This document shows positions 25,769 to 33,444 of a DNA stretch of 64,000 nt, piece by piece (within the stretch, counting starts at the first letter, position 1; the number at the start of each line of letters is the position of its first letter). The notes below the pieces were generated by a model. That model made no database searches, was not told the origin of the DNA, and worked only from the letters and a program-made list of their open reading frames with translations. This DNA comes from Bacillaceae bacterium. GTDB taxonomy: Bacteria > Bacillota > Bacilli > JACDOE01. Where the stretch lies: NCBI GenBank assembly GCA_017656255.1, contig JACDOE010000001.1:871205-935204 (forward strand), in the 5' to 3' direction. Both the position numbers and the translations under genes were made by a program.

Positions 25769-26356
25769 TTATGCTTCCAGAATAAACAGCCTGTGCGCGA
25801 TTTCTGAAAGCCTCTCATCAATTTTATTCAGCGCTTCCGGTTGATCGGCCATTTGATTTCTTTGGTCCAGAAGCGAATCGGCCTCCACCTTGAGCCGGTC
25901 AATTTCTTCCACAGCCTCATTTGACCGGTACACCGCCTCAAGCTGGCTGGCAAGATTCCTGTATTCGTAAATCACACGCTCATGATCTCCGATCATTTCC
26001 GAAATTCGGGTGACAATCCCTTTATCATAATGATAAACCATCGTAAAGTTGGAGTAGATACGATGGACAATGGCACAGCCCTGATATCGTTTCAACGCTT
26101 TTCTCATCATCCCTGACAGCCGCTGGTCGGATATGCGGCAGGTGTCTTCAAGCTGGTATGACTGGTTACGTTTTCTAAATACGAGGTGGAGTGCTTTCTT
26201 GAGATCACACAGTGTCACTTCGCAATCTCCATTCCCTCGAAATTTAACACCATTGACGAATCCTTGATCGGCAAACCAACTGATGAACTCGGCCAGAGCA
26301 GGTTTATCCATATCCAGGATCACCTTCATATAGTCGGTCGCTAATCGCTGAGTCAT
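25769..26356 (-). CDS. Uncharacterised Bacillaceae protein, paralogue 2
   Basis: About 195 residues, soluble, no signal peptide. N-terminal mixed domain with FADQGFVNGVKFRG, a central block YQLEDTCRISDQRLSGMMRKAL...AIVHRIYSNFTMVYHYDKGIVTRISEM, and a C-terminal helical hairpin or coiled coil (about 125-190) ending RLFILEA. It shares size, layout and central pattern with the neighbouring gene at 26495-27094, so the two arose by duplication. I recall similar proteins in Bacilli carrying misleading names such as non-ribosomal peptide synthetase module; no such domain is visible. GGGGGAT precedes the ATG at 26356. Confidence 0.7.
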   Translation of the reverse strand: MTQRLATDYMKVILDMDKPALAEFISWFADQGFVNGVKFRGNGDCEVTLCDLKKALHLVFRKRNQSYQLEDTCRISDQRLSGMMRKALKRYQGCAIVHRIYSNFTMVYHYDKGIVTRISEMIGDHERVIYEYRNLASQLEAVYRSNEAVEEIDRLKVEADSLLDQRNQMADQPEALNKIDERLSEIAHRLFILEA

Positions 26357-26458
26357 GTTATCCCCCATTTTGAACCGATTTATATATTCATTATACTATA
26401 TTTTTTTGTAAAAACCATCTGTTCCCGTTGTACCAAAAGTCAGTTTAAAGAAACAAAA

Positions 26459-26485
26459 ATGCATACCAGACATCCCGGTATGCAT
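26459..26485 (-). terminator. Terminator after paralogue 1
   Basis: Perfect 9-bp stem ATGCATACC / GGTATGCAT with a 9-base loop, followed by TTTTTGTTTC on the minus strand, about 10 bases after the stop codon. Confidence 0.85.
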
Positions 26486-26494
26486 GCTTATATC

Positions 26495-27094
26495 CTAAGC
26501 TTCTAACAGTAACATTTCCTTTCTCAACACATCAAGGTTTTCCTTACATTCTTTAATTTTTTGATCATTACCCTGGAGGATCGCTTCATGAAGTGTGGCC
26601 AGTTCATAATCGATTTCCATTCTGACAACCGGGATCCGGCGTTCTGCATCCGTCCGCTTAAAAGCTTCCATGACCTGTTCCATGCTTACACTACACTCCT
26701 TTTCGAACAGGATTCTCTTTTCAGAGCCTTTGATCTCCACAATCCGAACCGCCTCACCATACCGAATATTCTGTACGACAATCTGTCCGTTGCGGACTAT
26801 TTTGATCACCGCATGTCCCCTGGCCTGTTCTATAAAATGCTGCAGGATATGAGCAAACCGAACATCTTTAATCTGATAATGATGGTCTTTTAAATGATAC
26901 ATATCTGAAACCTGCTGAAAAGTCAGCCTCTGCGTGGTCCACGACGTTTTAACCGAAAGCGTGAATGCATATGCGCTGTCCTTCCAGGCTACATTCATCC
27001 CGGACTCCACCAGTAACTCCATCAGTTTTTGAATTTGATCCCGTTTAAACCACAGCGCTACGTTACAATATTCCATTTCCTCATAAGTTTGCAT
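26495..27094 (-). CDS. Uncharacterised Bacillaceae protein, paralogue 1
   Basis: A 199-residue soluble protein, related to the 25769-26356 product: the block YQIKDVRFAHILQHFIEQARGHAVIKIVRNGQIVV...IRYGEAVRIVEIKGSEKRILFE aligns with the corresponding part of its neighbour, and both end in a helical region finishing LLLEA / FILEA. Function unknown. AGGAGGATAATCGA precedes the ATG. Each copy has its own terminator, so they are probably separate transcripts despite lying in tandem. Confidence 0.7.
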   Translation of the reverse strand: MQTYEEMEYCNVALWFKRDQIQKLMELLVESGMNVAWKDSAYAFTLSVKTSWTTQRLTFQQVSDMYHLKDHHYQIKDVRFAHILQHFIEQARGHAVIKIVRNGQIVVQNIRYGEAVRIVEIKGSEKRILFEKECSVSMEQVMEAFKRTDAERRIPVVRMEIDYELATLHEAILQGNDQKIKECKENLDVLRKEMLLLEA

Positions 27095-27251
27095 TCGATT
27101 ATCCTCCTAAAAAGGGATATACGCACTTGACTGAATTGTCAGATTTTTTTATGTTTTTATACTATGATATTATGTATCGGCGGAAATTGCAATGCCCAAA
27201 AATGTGGAAAAGTCCCTGTACAGCAATGCCTGCCGCTATTTTTCAACGAAT

Positions 27252-27265
27252 TTAAAGCGCTTACA
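27252..27265. promoter_or_regulatory. Candidate CcpA site (cre) upstream of yktB
   Basis: TTAAAGCGCTTACA matches 13 of 14 positions of the cre consensus TGWAARCGYTWNCW. It lies 7 bases upstream of the -35 box of the yktB promoter, a position compatible with activation. Confidence 0.5.
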
Positions 27266-27272
27266 AATGCTT

Positions 27273-27301
27273 TTGTTTTAAGAAGCCGAAAGCTTTATGA
27301 T
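27273..27301 (+). promoter_or_regulatory. yktB promoter
   Basis: TTGTTT (27273-27278), 17-base spacer, TATGAT (27296-27301), about 45 bases upstream of the start codon. Confidence 0.55.
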
Positions 27302-27345
27302 AATATATAAAAACAGGATGATACATAAGAATGGGAGGAACAGAC

Positions 27346-27969
27346 ATGGTGTTTGAAGGGTTTACAAAAAAGGACTTTGATGTCTTTAAGGTTGAAGGGC
27401 TGGAGCCCCGGATGGACGCCCTGAAAGCTGAAGTCCGTCCGAAACTGGAAACGCTGGGGCAACAGCTTGCTCCTTACCTGTCAGGACTGGTGGGAGACGA
27501 AATGTTTTATCATGTGGCGAAACATGCCCGCCGCACTGTCAATCCGCCGGATGATACCTGGGTCGCCTGGGCAGCGGATAAAAGAGGATACAAAAAACAT
27601 CCCCATTTTCAGGTCGGCATGTGGTCAACTCATTTATTCGCCTGGTTCGCCGTGATTTACGAATGTGAGAACAAACCGGTTCTGGGAAAAAACCTGGAAA
27701 AAGAACTGGATACGATCCGCAACGCGATCCCCGGAGATTTTGTGTGGTCAACTGACCATACCCAGCCAGATGTCACCCGTCATCGGGATATGACAGACGA
27801 TGACTGGGCACGGGTGATCCACCGCCTGCAGAATGTGAAAAAAGCGGAACTGTTGTGCGGCATCCACATCAACCGGGACGATCAGATCCTTGAAAACGGC
27901 GAAAAATTGGTGGAAAAGATTGAACAGACCTTTGAAACGGTGATGCCGCTGTACCGTTTATCATTTTAG
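27346..27969 (+). CDS. yktB: YktB, DUF1054 family protein
   Basis: A 207-residue soluble protein of the YktB/DUF1054 family, recognised from FEGFTKKDFDVFKVEGLEPRM at the start, HVAKHARRTVNPPDDTWVAW (about 56-75) and KHPHFQVGMW. Its role is unknown. I use ATG 27346, which has GGGAGGAACAG upstream, rather than the in-frame ATG at 27331 that contains that site. Confidence 0.9.
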   Translation: MVFEGFTKKDFDVFKVEGLEPRMDALKAEVRPKLETLGQQLAPYLSGLVGDEMFYHVAKHARRTVNPPDDTWVAWAADKRGYKKHPHFQVGMWSTHLFAWFAVIYECENKPVLGKNLEKELDTIRNAIPGDFVWSTDHTQPDVTRHRDMTDDDWARVIHRLQNVKKAELLCGIHINRDDQILENGEKLVEKIEQTFETVMPLYRLSF

Positions 27970-27980
27970 GAAGATAAGAG

Positions 27981-28044
27981 AAGGAAGCCTGTAGCCGGGT
28001 TACAGAATACGATTCCATTTCCCGGCAATCTCACAGGCTTCCTT
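27981..28044. terminator. Long inverted repeat between yktB and the NMO gene
   Basis: AAGGAAGCCTGT (27981-27992) and ACAGGCTTCCTT (28033-28044) plus inner GCCGGG / CCCGGC form a two-part stem. The right arm lies inside the last codons of the convergent flavoenzyme gene. It probably serves both genes as terminator, although T tracts are weak. Confidence 0.6.
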
Positions 28045-28965
28045 ATTCATTTGTTCAAACAATTCAGCCACGGTCGGAATATCATCGATCAGCCCGATCA
28101 CCTGGCCGGCCCAACCGAAGCCCTCTTCGGGTTCACCGTCATAGATATAACGCTGATTGCGTTTCCCCGAGATATAATCCTTTAAATCTTCATACACGGC
28201 CCCTTCCCGTTCCATCTGAAGAATTTTTTCCGCAAAAGGGGTTCGAATCGTACGAGCCGGCGCCCCGAGACTCCGCTTGATGACCATGGTATCGGTTTCT
28301 TTTCCTTTCAGAATAGCGTTTTTATAGGCCTCATGGGCATGGACGCACTCCCGGGTGGCGATAAACCGTGTCCCCATTTCAATCCCTTCTGCGCCCAGTG
28401 CCATCGCCGCCATCATACCGCGCCCGTCACCGATCCCTCCGCTGGCAATGACCGGTATGTCAACGGAATCGACAACCCGCGGAATGAGTACCAAGGTGCC
28501 GACATCATCTCGTCCGAGATGCCCGCCTCCTTCCTGACCAACTGCCATCACGGCATCGACGCCGAGTGATTCAGCTTTCTGGGCCTGTCTCACAGATGAA
28601 ATCAGGACCAGCGTCTTAATTTCGGTACCTTCCAGCCGTTTTAACAACGGTGCCGGATTTCCTCCCGTGATCGAGACAACCGGGACTTTCTCCTCGATCG
28701 CCACTTCCAGCATGTCCTCATAGGGTCTTCCATGCTGACCAATGGCATAATTGACCCCGAAAGTTTTACCCGTTTTGGCTTTAACTTTATGTATTTCTTC
28801 TCTTAATTTTTCAGGACTGGACAGGGACATTGCGGTAATCTGACCCAGCCCTCCCGCTTCTGATACAGCAGCGGCCAGTTCTGCGTAGGCCAGGTGAGCC
28901 AGTCCTCCCTGTATAATCGGGATATCAATATTGAGTAACTCTGTGACACGTGTCTTCCATTTCAC
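28000..28965 (-). CDS. Nitronate monooxygenase-family FMN enzyme
   Basis: A 321-residue TIM-barrel flavoprotein of the 2-nitropropane dioxygenase/NMO/FabK superfamily. Features: IPIIQGGLAHL at the N-terminus, VGQEGGGHLGR (about residues 142-152, holding the active-site His) and the phosphate-binding IASGGIGDGRGMMAAMALGAEGIEMGTRF (about 172-200). NMOs oxidise alkyl nitronates; the related FabK reduces enoyl-ACP, and the sequence alone does not separate the two with certainty. The start is GTG behind AAGGGGTGA. Confidence 0.85.
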   Translation of the reverse strand: MKWKTRVTELLNIDIPIIQGGLAHLAYAELAAAVSEAGGLGQITAMSLSSPEKLREEIHKVKAKTGKTFGVNYAIGQHGRPYEDMLEVAIEEKVPVVSITGGNPAPLLKRLEGTEIKTLVLISSVRQAQKAESLGVDAVMAVGQEGGGHLGRDDVGTLVLIPRVVDSVDIPVIASGGIGDGRGMMAAMALGAEGIEMGTRFIATRECVHAHEAYKNAILKGKETDTMVIKRSLGAPARTIRTPFAEKILQMEREGAVYEDLKDYISGKRNQRYIYDGEPEEGFGWAGQVIGLIDDIPTVAELFEQMNKEACEIAGKWNRIL

Positions 28966-29099
28966 CCTGAATCACCCCTTTTTAATTATTATACTTGAAT
29001 GGACGGTTTCAGACTATGCTGAGCCGATGCCTAATTTTTGAACCTTCAACCATCGCGACCATATCCTATAACTACAAGGCGGGATTCAGTCAAAGAAAA

Positions 29100-29127
29100 G
29101 GGCAGTGATCTTAGGATATCACTGCCC
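29100..29127 (-). terminator. Terminator of the SR1-like RNA
   Basis: Perfect 10-bp GC-rich stem with an 8-base loop and a TTTT tail on the minus strand, 17 bases after the SR1P stop codon. Confidence 0.85.
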
Positions 29128-29144
29128 CGCTCTTTTAGAATCCG

Positions 29145-29273
29145 TTATTTTTTTCGATTCCGGCACTTGCACCCGCACAGGCGGCATGCCGCATATAACA
29201 CAACCACTTTATCACTGTCAAAATGATCGATCGTTCTTCCACAGTGCTGACAAACGATGGTTCCCACCGGCAT
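29145..29273 (-). CDS. sr1P: SR1P, GapA-binding peptide
   Basis: A 42-residue peptide starting MPVGTIVCQHCGRTIDHFD, with two CxxC-type pairs (CQHC at 8-11 and CRLCGCKC at 30-37) and the KVVVLYAAC segment. This is the SR1P family pattern (MGTIVCQ...HFE..KV..LYG.C). In B. subtilis SR1P binds glyceraldehyde-3-phosphate dehydrogenase GapA and enhances its association with RNase J1. The paired cysteines may bind zinc. AAGGGGGGG lies 3-4 bases from the ATG. The frame was found by reading the minus strand directly. Confidence 0.85.
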   Translation of the reverse strand: MPVGTIVCQHCGRTIDHFDSDKVVVLYAACRLCGCKCRNRKK

Positions 29274-29366
29274 TCCCCCCCCTTATCCCGCGGATCTGAC
29301 CAATTTTTATATATTGTACAGATGAGGGGTTCAACTTTTCAATGAAATCCCGTCGCCAATATCTTC

Positions 29367-29660
29367 CTAACGGCTTTCAGAGGGAACTCTGGGAAGGTTT
29401 TGAATGAAAAAATCAGAGAGTTCGTCAGCTTCCTCCTTTTTTTCAAGCTGAAAAACCTGTTGCAGATAGGATGCATTCCGAGCTTCTTCCGAACACAAAA
29501 GGGTGGACCGTCCGGTCTGCATACACACCACCAGTGGTTTCTCAAAAAACTGCTTGGTATAGACGATGGCGAAATCATAACGGGCCTGGCCGGTCGTCAA
29601 TCCGACAAACCTTACCTTTGTCCTTTCCGACTGGTCATACAAGAGCTGTTGAAGTGGCAT
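29367..29660 (-). CDS. DUF3055 family protein
   Basis: A 97-residue protein recognised from TKVRFVGL (about 14-21), RYDFAIVYTKQFFEKPLVVCMQTGRS and the helical end EKKEEADELSDFFIQNL, the DUF3055 pattern of Bacilli. Function unknown. GGAGAGGG precedes the ATG. Its stop is about 30 bases from the SR1-like promoter. Confidence 0.8.
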   Translation of the reverse strand: MPLQQLLYDQSERTKVRFVGLTTGQARYDFAIVYTKQFFEKPLVVCMQTGRSTLLCSEEARNASYLQQVFQLEKKEEADELSDFFIQNLPRVPSESR

Positions 29661-29874
29661 GAATCCCTCTCCTGTCTAAAATATTCTGAAAATATAGTTA
29701 AATCAAATTATAACACACTGAAACCTCATTGTCCTGCGAAGACACAAAGTTGTCATTTTTGGTGTAGCTCAGTGAATGCCTTGTGCCATTGACAGGTATC
29801 CTGTTTAATGTCAGTATAATGGAGGCCGGAGCCTGAAAATGGATCATGGACGGCTCCTTCAGGAGGTTTCGTCA

Positions 29875-30102
29875 ATGGCTAAAGTCAAAATCCAATTCTG
29901 TGTCAATAATGAAATATGTGATGAGGTCTCAAATCTGGACCGGTTGAAAGAACGTTATCCGGATGCGGACATTGAACCGGCGGAATGCCTGAACTATTGT
30001 GCCAGTTGTGAAAAACATCCCTATGTCCTGGTCAATGGGGAGATGGTTTCAGGCCGAAATATTAAAAAATTGTTCCAATACCTGGACAAACGGCTCCGTT
30101 AG
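29875..30102 (+). CDS. DUF1450 (YuzB-like) small protein
   Basis: A 75-residue protein with IQFCVNN at the N-terminus and the ECLNYCASCEKHPYVLVNGEMVSG core (about 38-61), typical of the DUF1450 thioredoxin-like family with conserved cysteines. Function unknown. I chose the ATG at 29875, which has AGGAGG 8 bases upstream; the upstream in-frame ATG at 29839 does not. Confidence 0.85.
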   Translation: MAKVKIQFCVNNEICDEVSNLDRLKERYPDADIEPAECLNYCASCEKHPYVLVNGEMVSGRNIKKLFQYLDKRLR

Positions 30103-30216
30103 TCTGTCCGGCCTGATAGACAATGCCCTGCCTCTTTCCCGGTTGTCAAAAGCAAGCATGGAATGCTAAGATAAAATGGATGTTTCCGTAAAATTATTCA
30201 CTGGGAGTGAAGACGG

Positions 30217-30696
30217 GTGAGTTTGTCAGCTTACATAAAATTCGTCAAGGGTTCGACCGTTGAGAAAGTAACCCTCGAGGACCTGAAAGAAAAACTCAAT
30301 CATTACATAGACATGACTTCTAAAACCGGCCAGCAATTAAACTGGGATTATGCCGGTGCCGCGTTTCCCTATGAGATTGTGGAAACGGATGAGGGAAAGG
30401 GAACCTGGTTCTATCTGAAAGGAAAAGACCCCAATCTCTACAAATATATTGTAATGGGAGTAGGTTCGGAAACGATTGAAAAAGAGGTTGAAAAACCGGC
30501 CGGGGATGGAGAAGAGAAGGAAAAGGTCACGGTAAAAGAACCCCATGAACAGCATTACATCCAGGTGGTGCTCCCCGATGGCGCCACACACGGGGATAAA
30601 GGCAAAGCCAATGAATTTTGCAAATATCTGGCCCGGGAATACAAAGCCGAATTGCATTTGTTTAACGGAAGAGTCATGTATTTTAACCCACGCTAA
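30217..30696 (+). CDS. DUF1885 family protein
   Basis: A 159-residue soluble protein matching the DUF1885 family of Bacilli in SAYIKFVKGSTV at the start, TGQQLNWDYAGAAFPYEI (about 38-55), and ATHGDKGKANEFCKYLA (about 129-145). The family is described as FKBP-like in structure; no function is known. A charged GDGEEKEKV insertion lies mid-protein. The start is GTG. Confidence 0.85.
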   Translation: MSLSAYIKFVKGSTVEKVTLEDLKEKLNHYIDMTSKTGQQLNWDYAGAAFPYEIVETDEGKGTWFYLKGKDPNLYKYIVMGVGSETIEKEVEKPAGDGEEKEKVTVKEPHEQHYIQVVLPDGATHGDKGKANEFCKYLAREYKAELHLFNGRVMYFNPR

Positions 30697-30709
30697 ACGA
30701 TTAGTTGAC

Positions 30710-30752
30710 AAATAAGGCAACCCGCATCGCCTGTGATGCGGGTTGCCTATTT
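30710..30752. terminator. Bidirectional terminator, DUF1885 gene / ktr gene
   Basis: Strong stem AGGCAACCCGCATC / GATGCGGGTTGCCT with AAATA / TATTT ends between convergent genes. Confidence 0.85.
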
Positions 30753-30777
30753 AATGTCTGAGTGAAATTCTGTCTAT

Positions 30778-32127
30778 TTACCCGATTATAATCCGTTCTT
30801 CCGGATAGCGAACCCGGGTGGTGCGTGTTTCCGTACGCACCAATGTCAACAGGGACAGGATTCCGATACGTCCGATAAACATGAGGATCGTAATCACCAG
30901 TTTGGACCCCGGTGAGAGATCGCCGGTTATCCCCATGGACAGACCGGTTGTTCCAAAGGCAGAGGAAGCTTCAAACAAAACTTCGATCAAGGTAAAACGC
31001 TGCATTTCAAATGCATCGATAACGATCACGGCAACCAGTACCAGGATAATGGCCGTTGAAAAGACCACAAAACTTTTCAGGGTGTCCTCCTGATTCAGGC
31101 GGCGGCGAAACACCCGGACCTCCTGATTCCCTTTGGCATAGGTATAAAGGGTTAGAATAACCACAGCAAACGTGGTCGTGCGGATTCCCCCTCCCACACT
31201 GGAAGGACTGGCACCGATGAACATCAGGATCGAAAGGATAAACTGTGTCGGAACACCGAATTCAGCCACATCCATCGTTGAAAGCCCGGCACTCCGTGCT
31301 GTCACCGAGTTAAACAGCGAGTAGAAGACCTTTTCATGCCAGTTCATTCCCGCCATATAATGCTGGTTTTCTAGTAGATAGATTAAAATGGCACCTGCAA
31401 TAAGCAGAAAAAAATAGGTGAACGTCGTCACTTTTGTAAACAACGAAAATCGAAAATTTTTTCCTTTTCGAATAAAATATTCTCTAACCTCGATCAGGAC
31501 CGGAAATCCGATGGCCCCGAGAATAACCAGAACCATGGTAATTCCCTGCACATAATAATCGTGAGAAAAGTCTGCCAGTGAATTGCCGAAAATATCAAAT
31601 CCGGCATTGGTATACGAAGACAGGGCGTGAAACATCCCGTAGTAAAAGGCTTCATACCATGTATCGGCATAACCGATATACAGAAAATAGGTCCCGAACA
31701 AAATCGTGCCGATCCCTTCAAAAAGAAAAGCCATTCCCAGTACCAGCTGCATTAATTTGACCAGGCCCGAAAACTCATAACGATTCTGGTCAATGGCAAT
31801 CAGACGGCGCTGAGATAGCCCGATATTCTGTCCCATGATAATCCAGATGAAGGTACTGAGGGTCATAATCCCAATACCACCGAACTGAAGGATCACCATC
31901 AAAAAGAAAACCCCGATGGGTGTAAATGTATCCGCTGTATTGACCACCGTAAGCCCCGTCACACTGATGGCACTCACCGCTGTGAACAAGGCGTCCAGTA
32001 GCGACAGTTCCTGTCCGGGTTTTACGGATATGGGAAGTAATAATAATATTGTTGCGACCAGTACGGCAACCGCATAAAAGGTGACAATCGCCCGAACCGG
32101 CGACCATCTGCGTCGTTTTTGTTCCAT
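30778..32127 (-). CDS. Ktr-type potassium transporter channel subunit (KtrB/KtrD)
   Basis: A 449-residue TrkH/KtrB membrane protein with four M1-P-M2 repeats. Selectivity-filter glycines show in the four pore regions: SVTGLTVV, TNAGFDIFG, ARSAGLSTMDV and GTTGLSMGIT. The gating-loop segment between M2C1 and M2C3 is AGLSTMDV...IGASPSSVGGGIRTTTF. The channel is normally gated by a KtrA/KtrC RCK subunit, none of which is in the window; KtrD of B. subtilis is also encoded apart from its partner. I chose ATG 32127 (MEQKRRRW) behind GGGTGGAAAAAT. Confidence 0.93.
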   Translation of the reverse strand: MEQKRRRWSPVRAIVTFYAVAVLVATILLLLPISVKPGQELSLLDALFTAVSAISVTGLTVVNTADTFTPIGVFFLMVILQFGGIGIMTLSTFIWIIMGQNIGLSQRRLIAIDQNRYEFSGLVKLMQLVLGMAFLFEGIGTILFGTYFLYIGYADTWYEAFYYGMFHALSSYTNAGFDIFGNSLADFSHDYYVQGITMVLVILGAIGFPVLIEVREYFIRKGKNFRFSLFTKVTTFTYFFLLIAGAILIYLLENQHYMAGMNWHEKVFYSLFNSVTARSAGLSTMDVAEFGVPTQFILSILMFIGASPSSVGGGIRTTTFAVVILTLYTYAKGNQEVRVFRRRLNQEDTLKSFVVFSTAIILVLVAVIVIDAFEMQRFTLIEVLFEASSAFGTTGLSMGITGDLSPGSKLVITILMFIGRIGILSLLTLVRTETRTTRVRYPEERIIIG

Positions 32128-32278
32128 ATTTTTCCACCCGATACCCGATAATTTCAAGTTCAATGATACTTACACTTTAGTGATACTTGTTTTTTTTGTC
32201 AAATAAAATTTGCTTAAACCCCTTTCTTCCCCTAAAATAAAAGACAAAACTTTGTCGCAATTATAGAAGGAGGTCATC

Positions 32279-32800
32279 ATGATATACCCTTATCAGAACA
32301 AACACCCCAAAATTGACAAAACGGCATTCATTGCTCCCGGAGCCCGCATCATTGGTGATGTAACCATCGGAGAAGGTTCGAGCATCTGGTTCAACACCGT
32401 CCTCCGTGGGGATGAAGCGCCCATTCAGATTGGTAAACGTGTTAACATTCAGGATAACAGTATGGGGCATATGTATGAAGGTTCCCCGCTGATTCTCGAA
32501 GATGACGTGTCCATCGGACACCAGGTGATTCTGCACGGCTGTACCATCCGAAAAGGCGCTCTGGTCGGTATGGGTGCCGTCATTCTGGACAATGTGGAAA
32601 TCGGCGAGGAAGCGTTTATTGCAGCCGGAAGCCTGGTTCCTCCCGGCAAAAAAATTCCGCCCCGCACCATGGTCATGGGATCTCCGGGAAAAGTGGTACG
32701 GGAATTGACGGAAGAAGACCTGGAACTGGTGCGCAGTACAACTCGTGTCTATGCGGAAAAGGCTCAACAGTACCGGAAAGAATTTGAGAATCTGAAATAA
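32279..32800 (+). CDS. Gamma carbonic anhydrase-family protein (YtoA-like)
   Basis: A 173-residue left-handed beta-helix (hexapeptide repeat) protein with C-terminal helix. The three metal-ligand histidines are in GHMYEG (about 64) and GHQVILHGC (about 81 and 86), and the Arg/Asp/Gln residues of the site (NTVLRGDEAPI, about 38-48; NIQDNS) are present. Likely a zinc or iron enzyme of the Cam/YrdA/YtoA group; activity as carbonic anhydrase is not certain for this subfamily. GGAGG precedes the ATG. Confidence 0.9.
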   Translation: MIYPYQNKHPKIDKTAFIAPGARIIGDVTIGEGSSIWFNTVLRGDEAPIQIGKRVNIQDNSMGHMYEGSPLILEDDVSIGHQVILHGCTIRKGALVGMGAVILDNVEIGEEAFIAAGSLVPPGKKIPPRTMVMGSPGKVVRELTEEDLELVRSTTRVYAEKAQQYRKEFENLK

Positions 32801-32808
32801 AAAACATA

Positions 32809-32847
32809 GGATCGGCCATTCCCTGCCCGGAAAGCCGATCCTTTTTT
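32809..32847 (+). terminator. Terminator after the gamma carbonic anhydrase gene
   Basis: GGATCGGC / GCCGATCC stem followed by TTTTTT. Confidence 0.9.
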
Positions 32848-32863
32848 ATTAACCCTTCAGATG

Positions 32864-33367
32864 CTAGTCCTCTTCTCCCGTCTCCCTGAATACGGTCATC
32901 GCCTTCTGGAATTTGATCAATTCATGCCTGTGAAGATTTCGGCGAAAATGCCCAAATAAATAAGCGGCTCTGGGAAATGTCAGATCTGTGTGACAGATAA
33001 CCCCTTCCGTTGAGAACGGGTTATTGATCACAATTTGCCACTCCCCCTCCCTGTCCGCAGGAGGAACCCGGTCATAGGCTTTTTTCTTCAGCGTAAATTC
33101 CTGTTCCATCACATCCCAGATTCCTTTCCAGGACGGGCTGTATGTCTCGGGGTCGGGAATCCACTTCCTGCCTTTCTCGAGTTGCCGGTCCATCCAGGCA
33201 AAGTCCGGTTCATCCACGTCTTCCAGTTCCTGTTTCAGCCGATAAATCAGGGAACGGACACCGCTAAACCCCTCCGATGTCATGGTGTGAACAGCTTCAG
33301 CCAACATTTGCTCATCATCTGTATACAAAAACGTGTCAATCGATTTGTCCCGGTATTTCAACAACAC
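32864..33367 (-). CDS. Protein of unknown function
   Basis: A 167-residue soluble protein I do not recognise. It is rich in aromatic and charged residues, has no signal peptide or membrane span, and contains the segments DFAWMDRQLEKGRKWIPD and RAAYLFGHFRRNLHRHELIKF. The start is GTG at 33367, with GGAGGAAGTA upstream. It lies between convergent and same-direction neighbours without an obvious operon partner. Confidence 0.65.
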   Translation of the reverse strand: MLLKYRDKSIDTFLYTDDEQMLAEAVHTMTSEGFSGVRSLIYRLKQELEDVDEPDFAWMDRQLEKGRKWIPDPETYSPSWKGIWDVMEQEFTLKKKAYDRVPPADREGEWQIVINNPFSTEGVICHTDLTFPRAAYLFGHFRRNLHRHELIKFQKAMTVFRETGEED

Positions 33368-33395
33368 TACTTCCTCCTTTTATTGGCCAATTTAT

Positions 33396-33420
33396 AAAAA
33401 AGAAAAGGCCCCGCAGGGCT
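33396..33420 (-). terminator. Terminator after the M23 peptidase gene
   Basis: Short GCCC / GGGC hairpin followed on the minus strand by CTTTTCTTTTTT, 25 bases after the stop codon. Confidence 0.6.
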
Positions 33421-33444
33421 AAGACATGTATATGCACAGCAAAT

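Larger units (their letters stand above)
29096..29299 (-). ncRNA. SR1-like dual-function RNA
   Basis: A sigma-A-like promoter (TTGAAC at 29329-29334, 17 bases, TATAAA at 29306-29311) and a strong terminator (GGGCAGTGAT / ATCACTGCCC at 29100-29127, then TTTTCTTTG) bound a transcript of about 200 bases that encodes SR1P. B. subtilis SR1 is 205 bases, encodes SR1P and pairs with ahrC mRNA. Ends are predicted, not measured. Confidence 0.65.

Noticed and set aside
29400-29792. 130-codon plus-strand frame opposite the DUF3055 gene
   Set aside because: The minus strand carries the recognised family with a good start site; the plus-strand product has no sensible features.
30778-32163. c-di-AMP (ydaO) or other known riboswitch upstream of the ktr gene
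   Set aside because: The 150-base divergent gap is AT-rich, with a simple promoter and no room or motif for the large ydaO fold.
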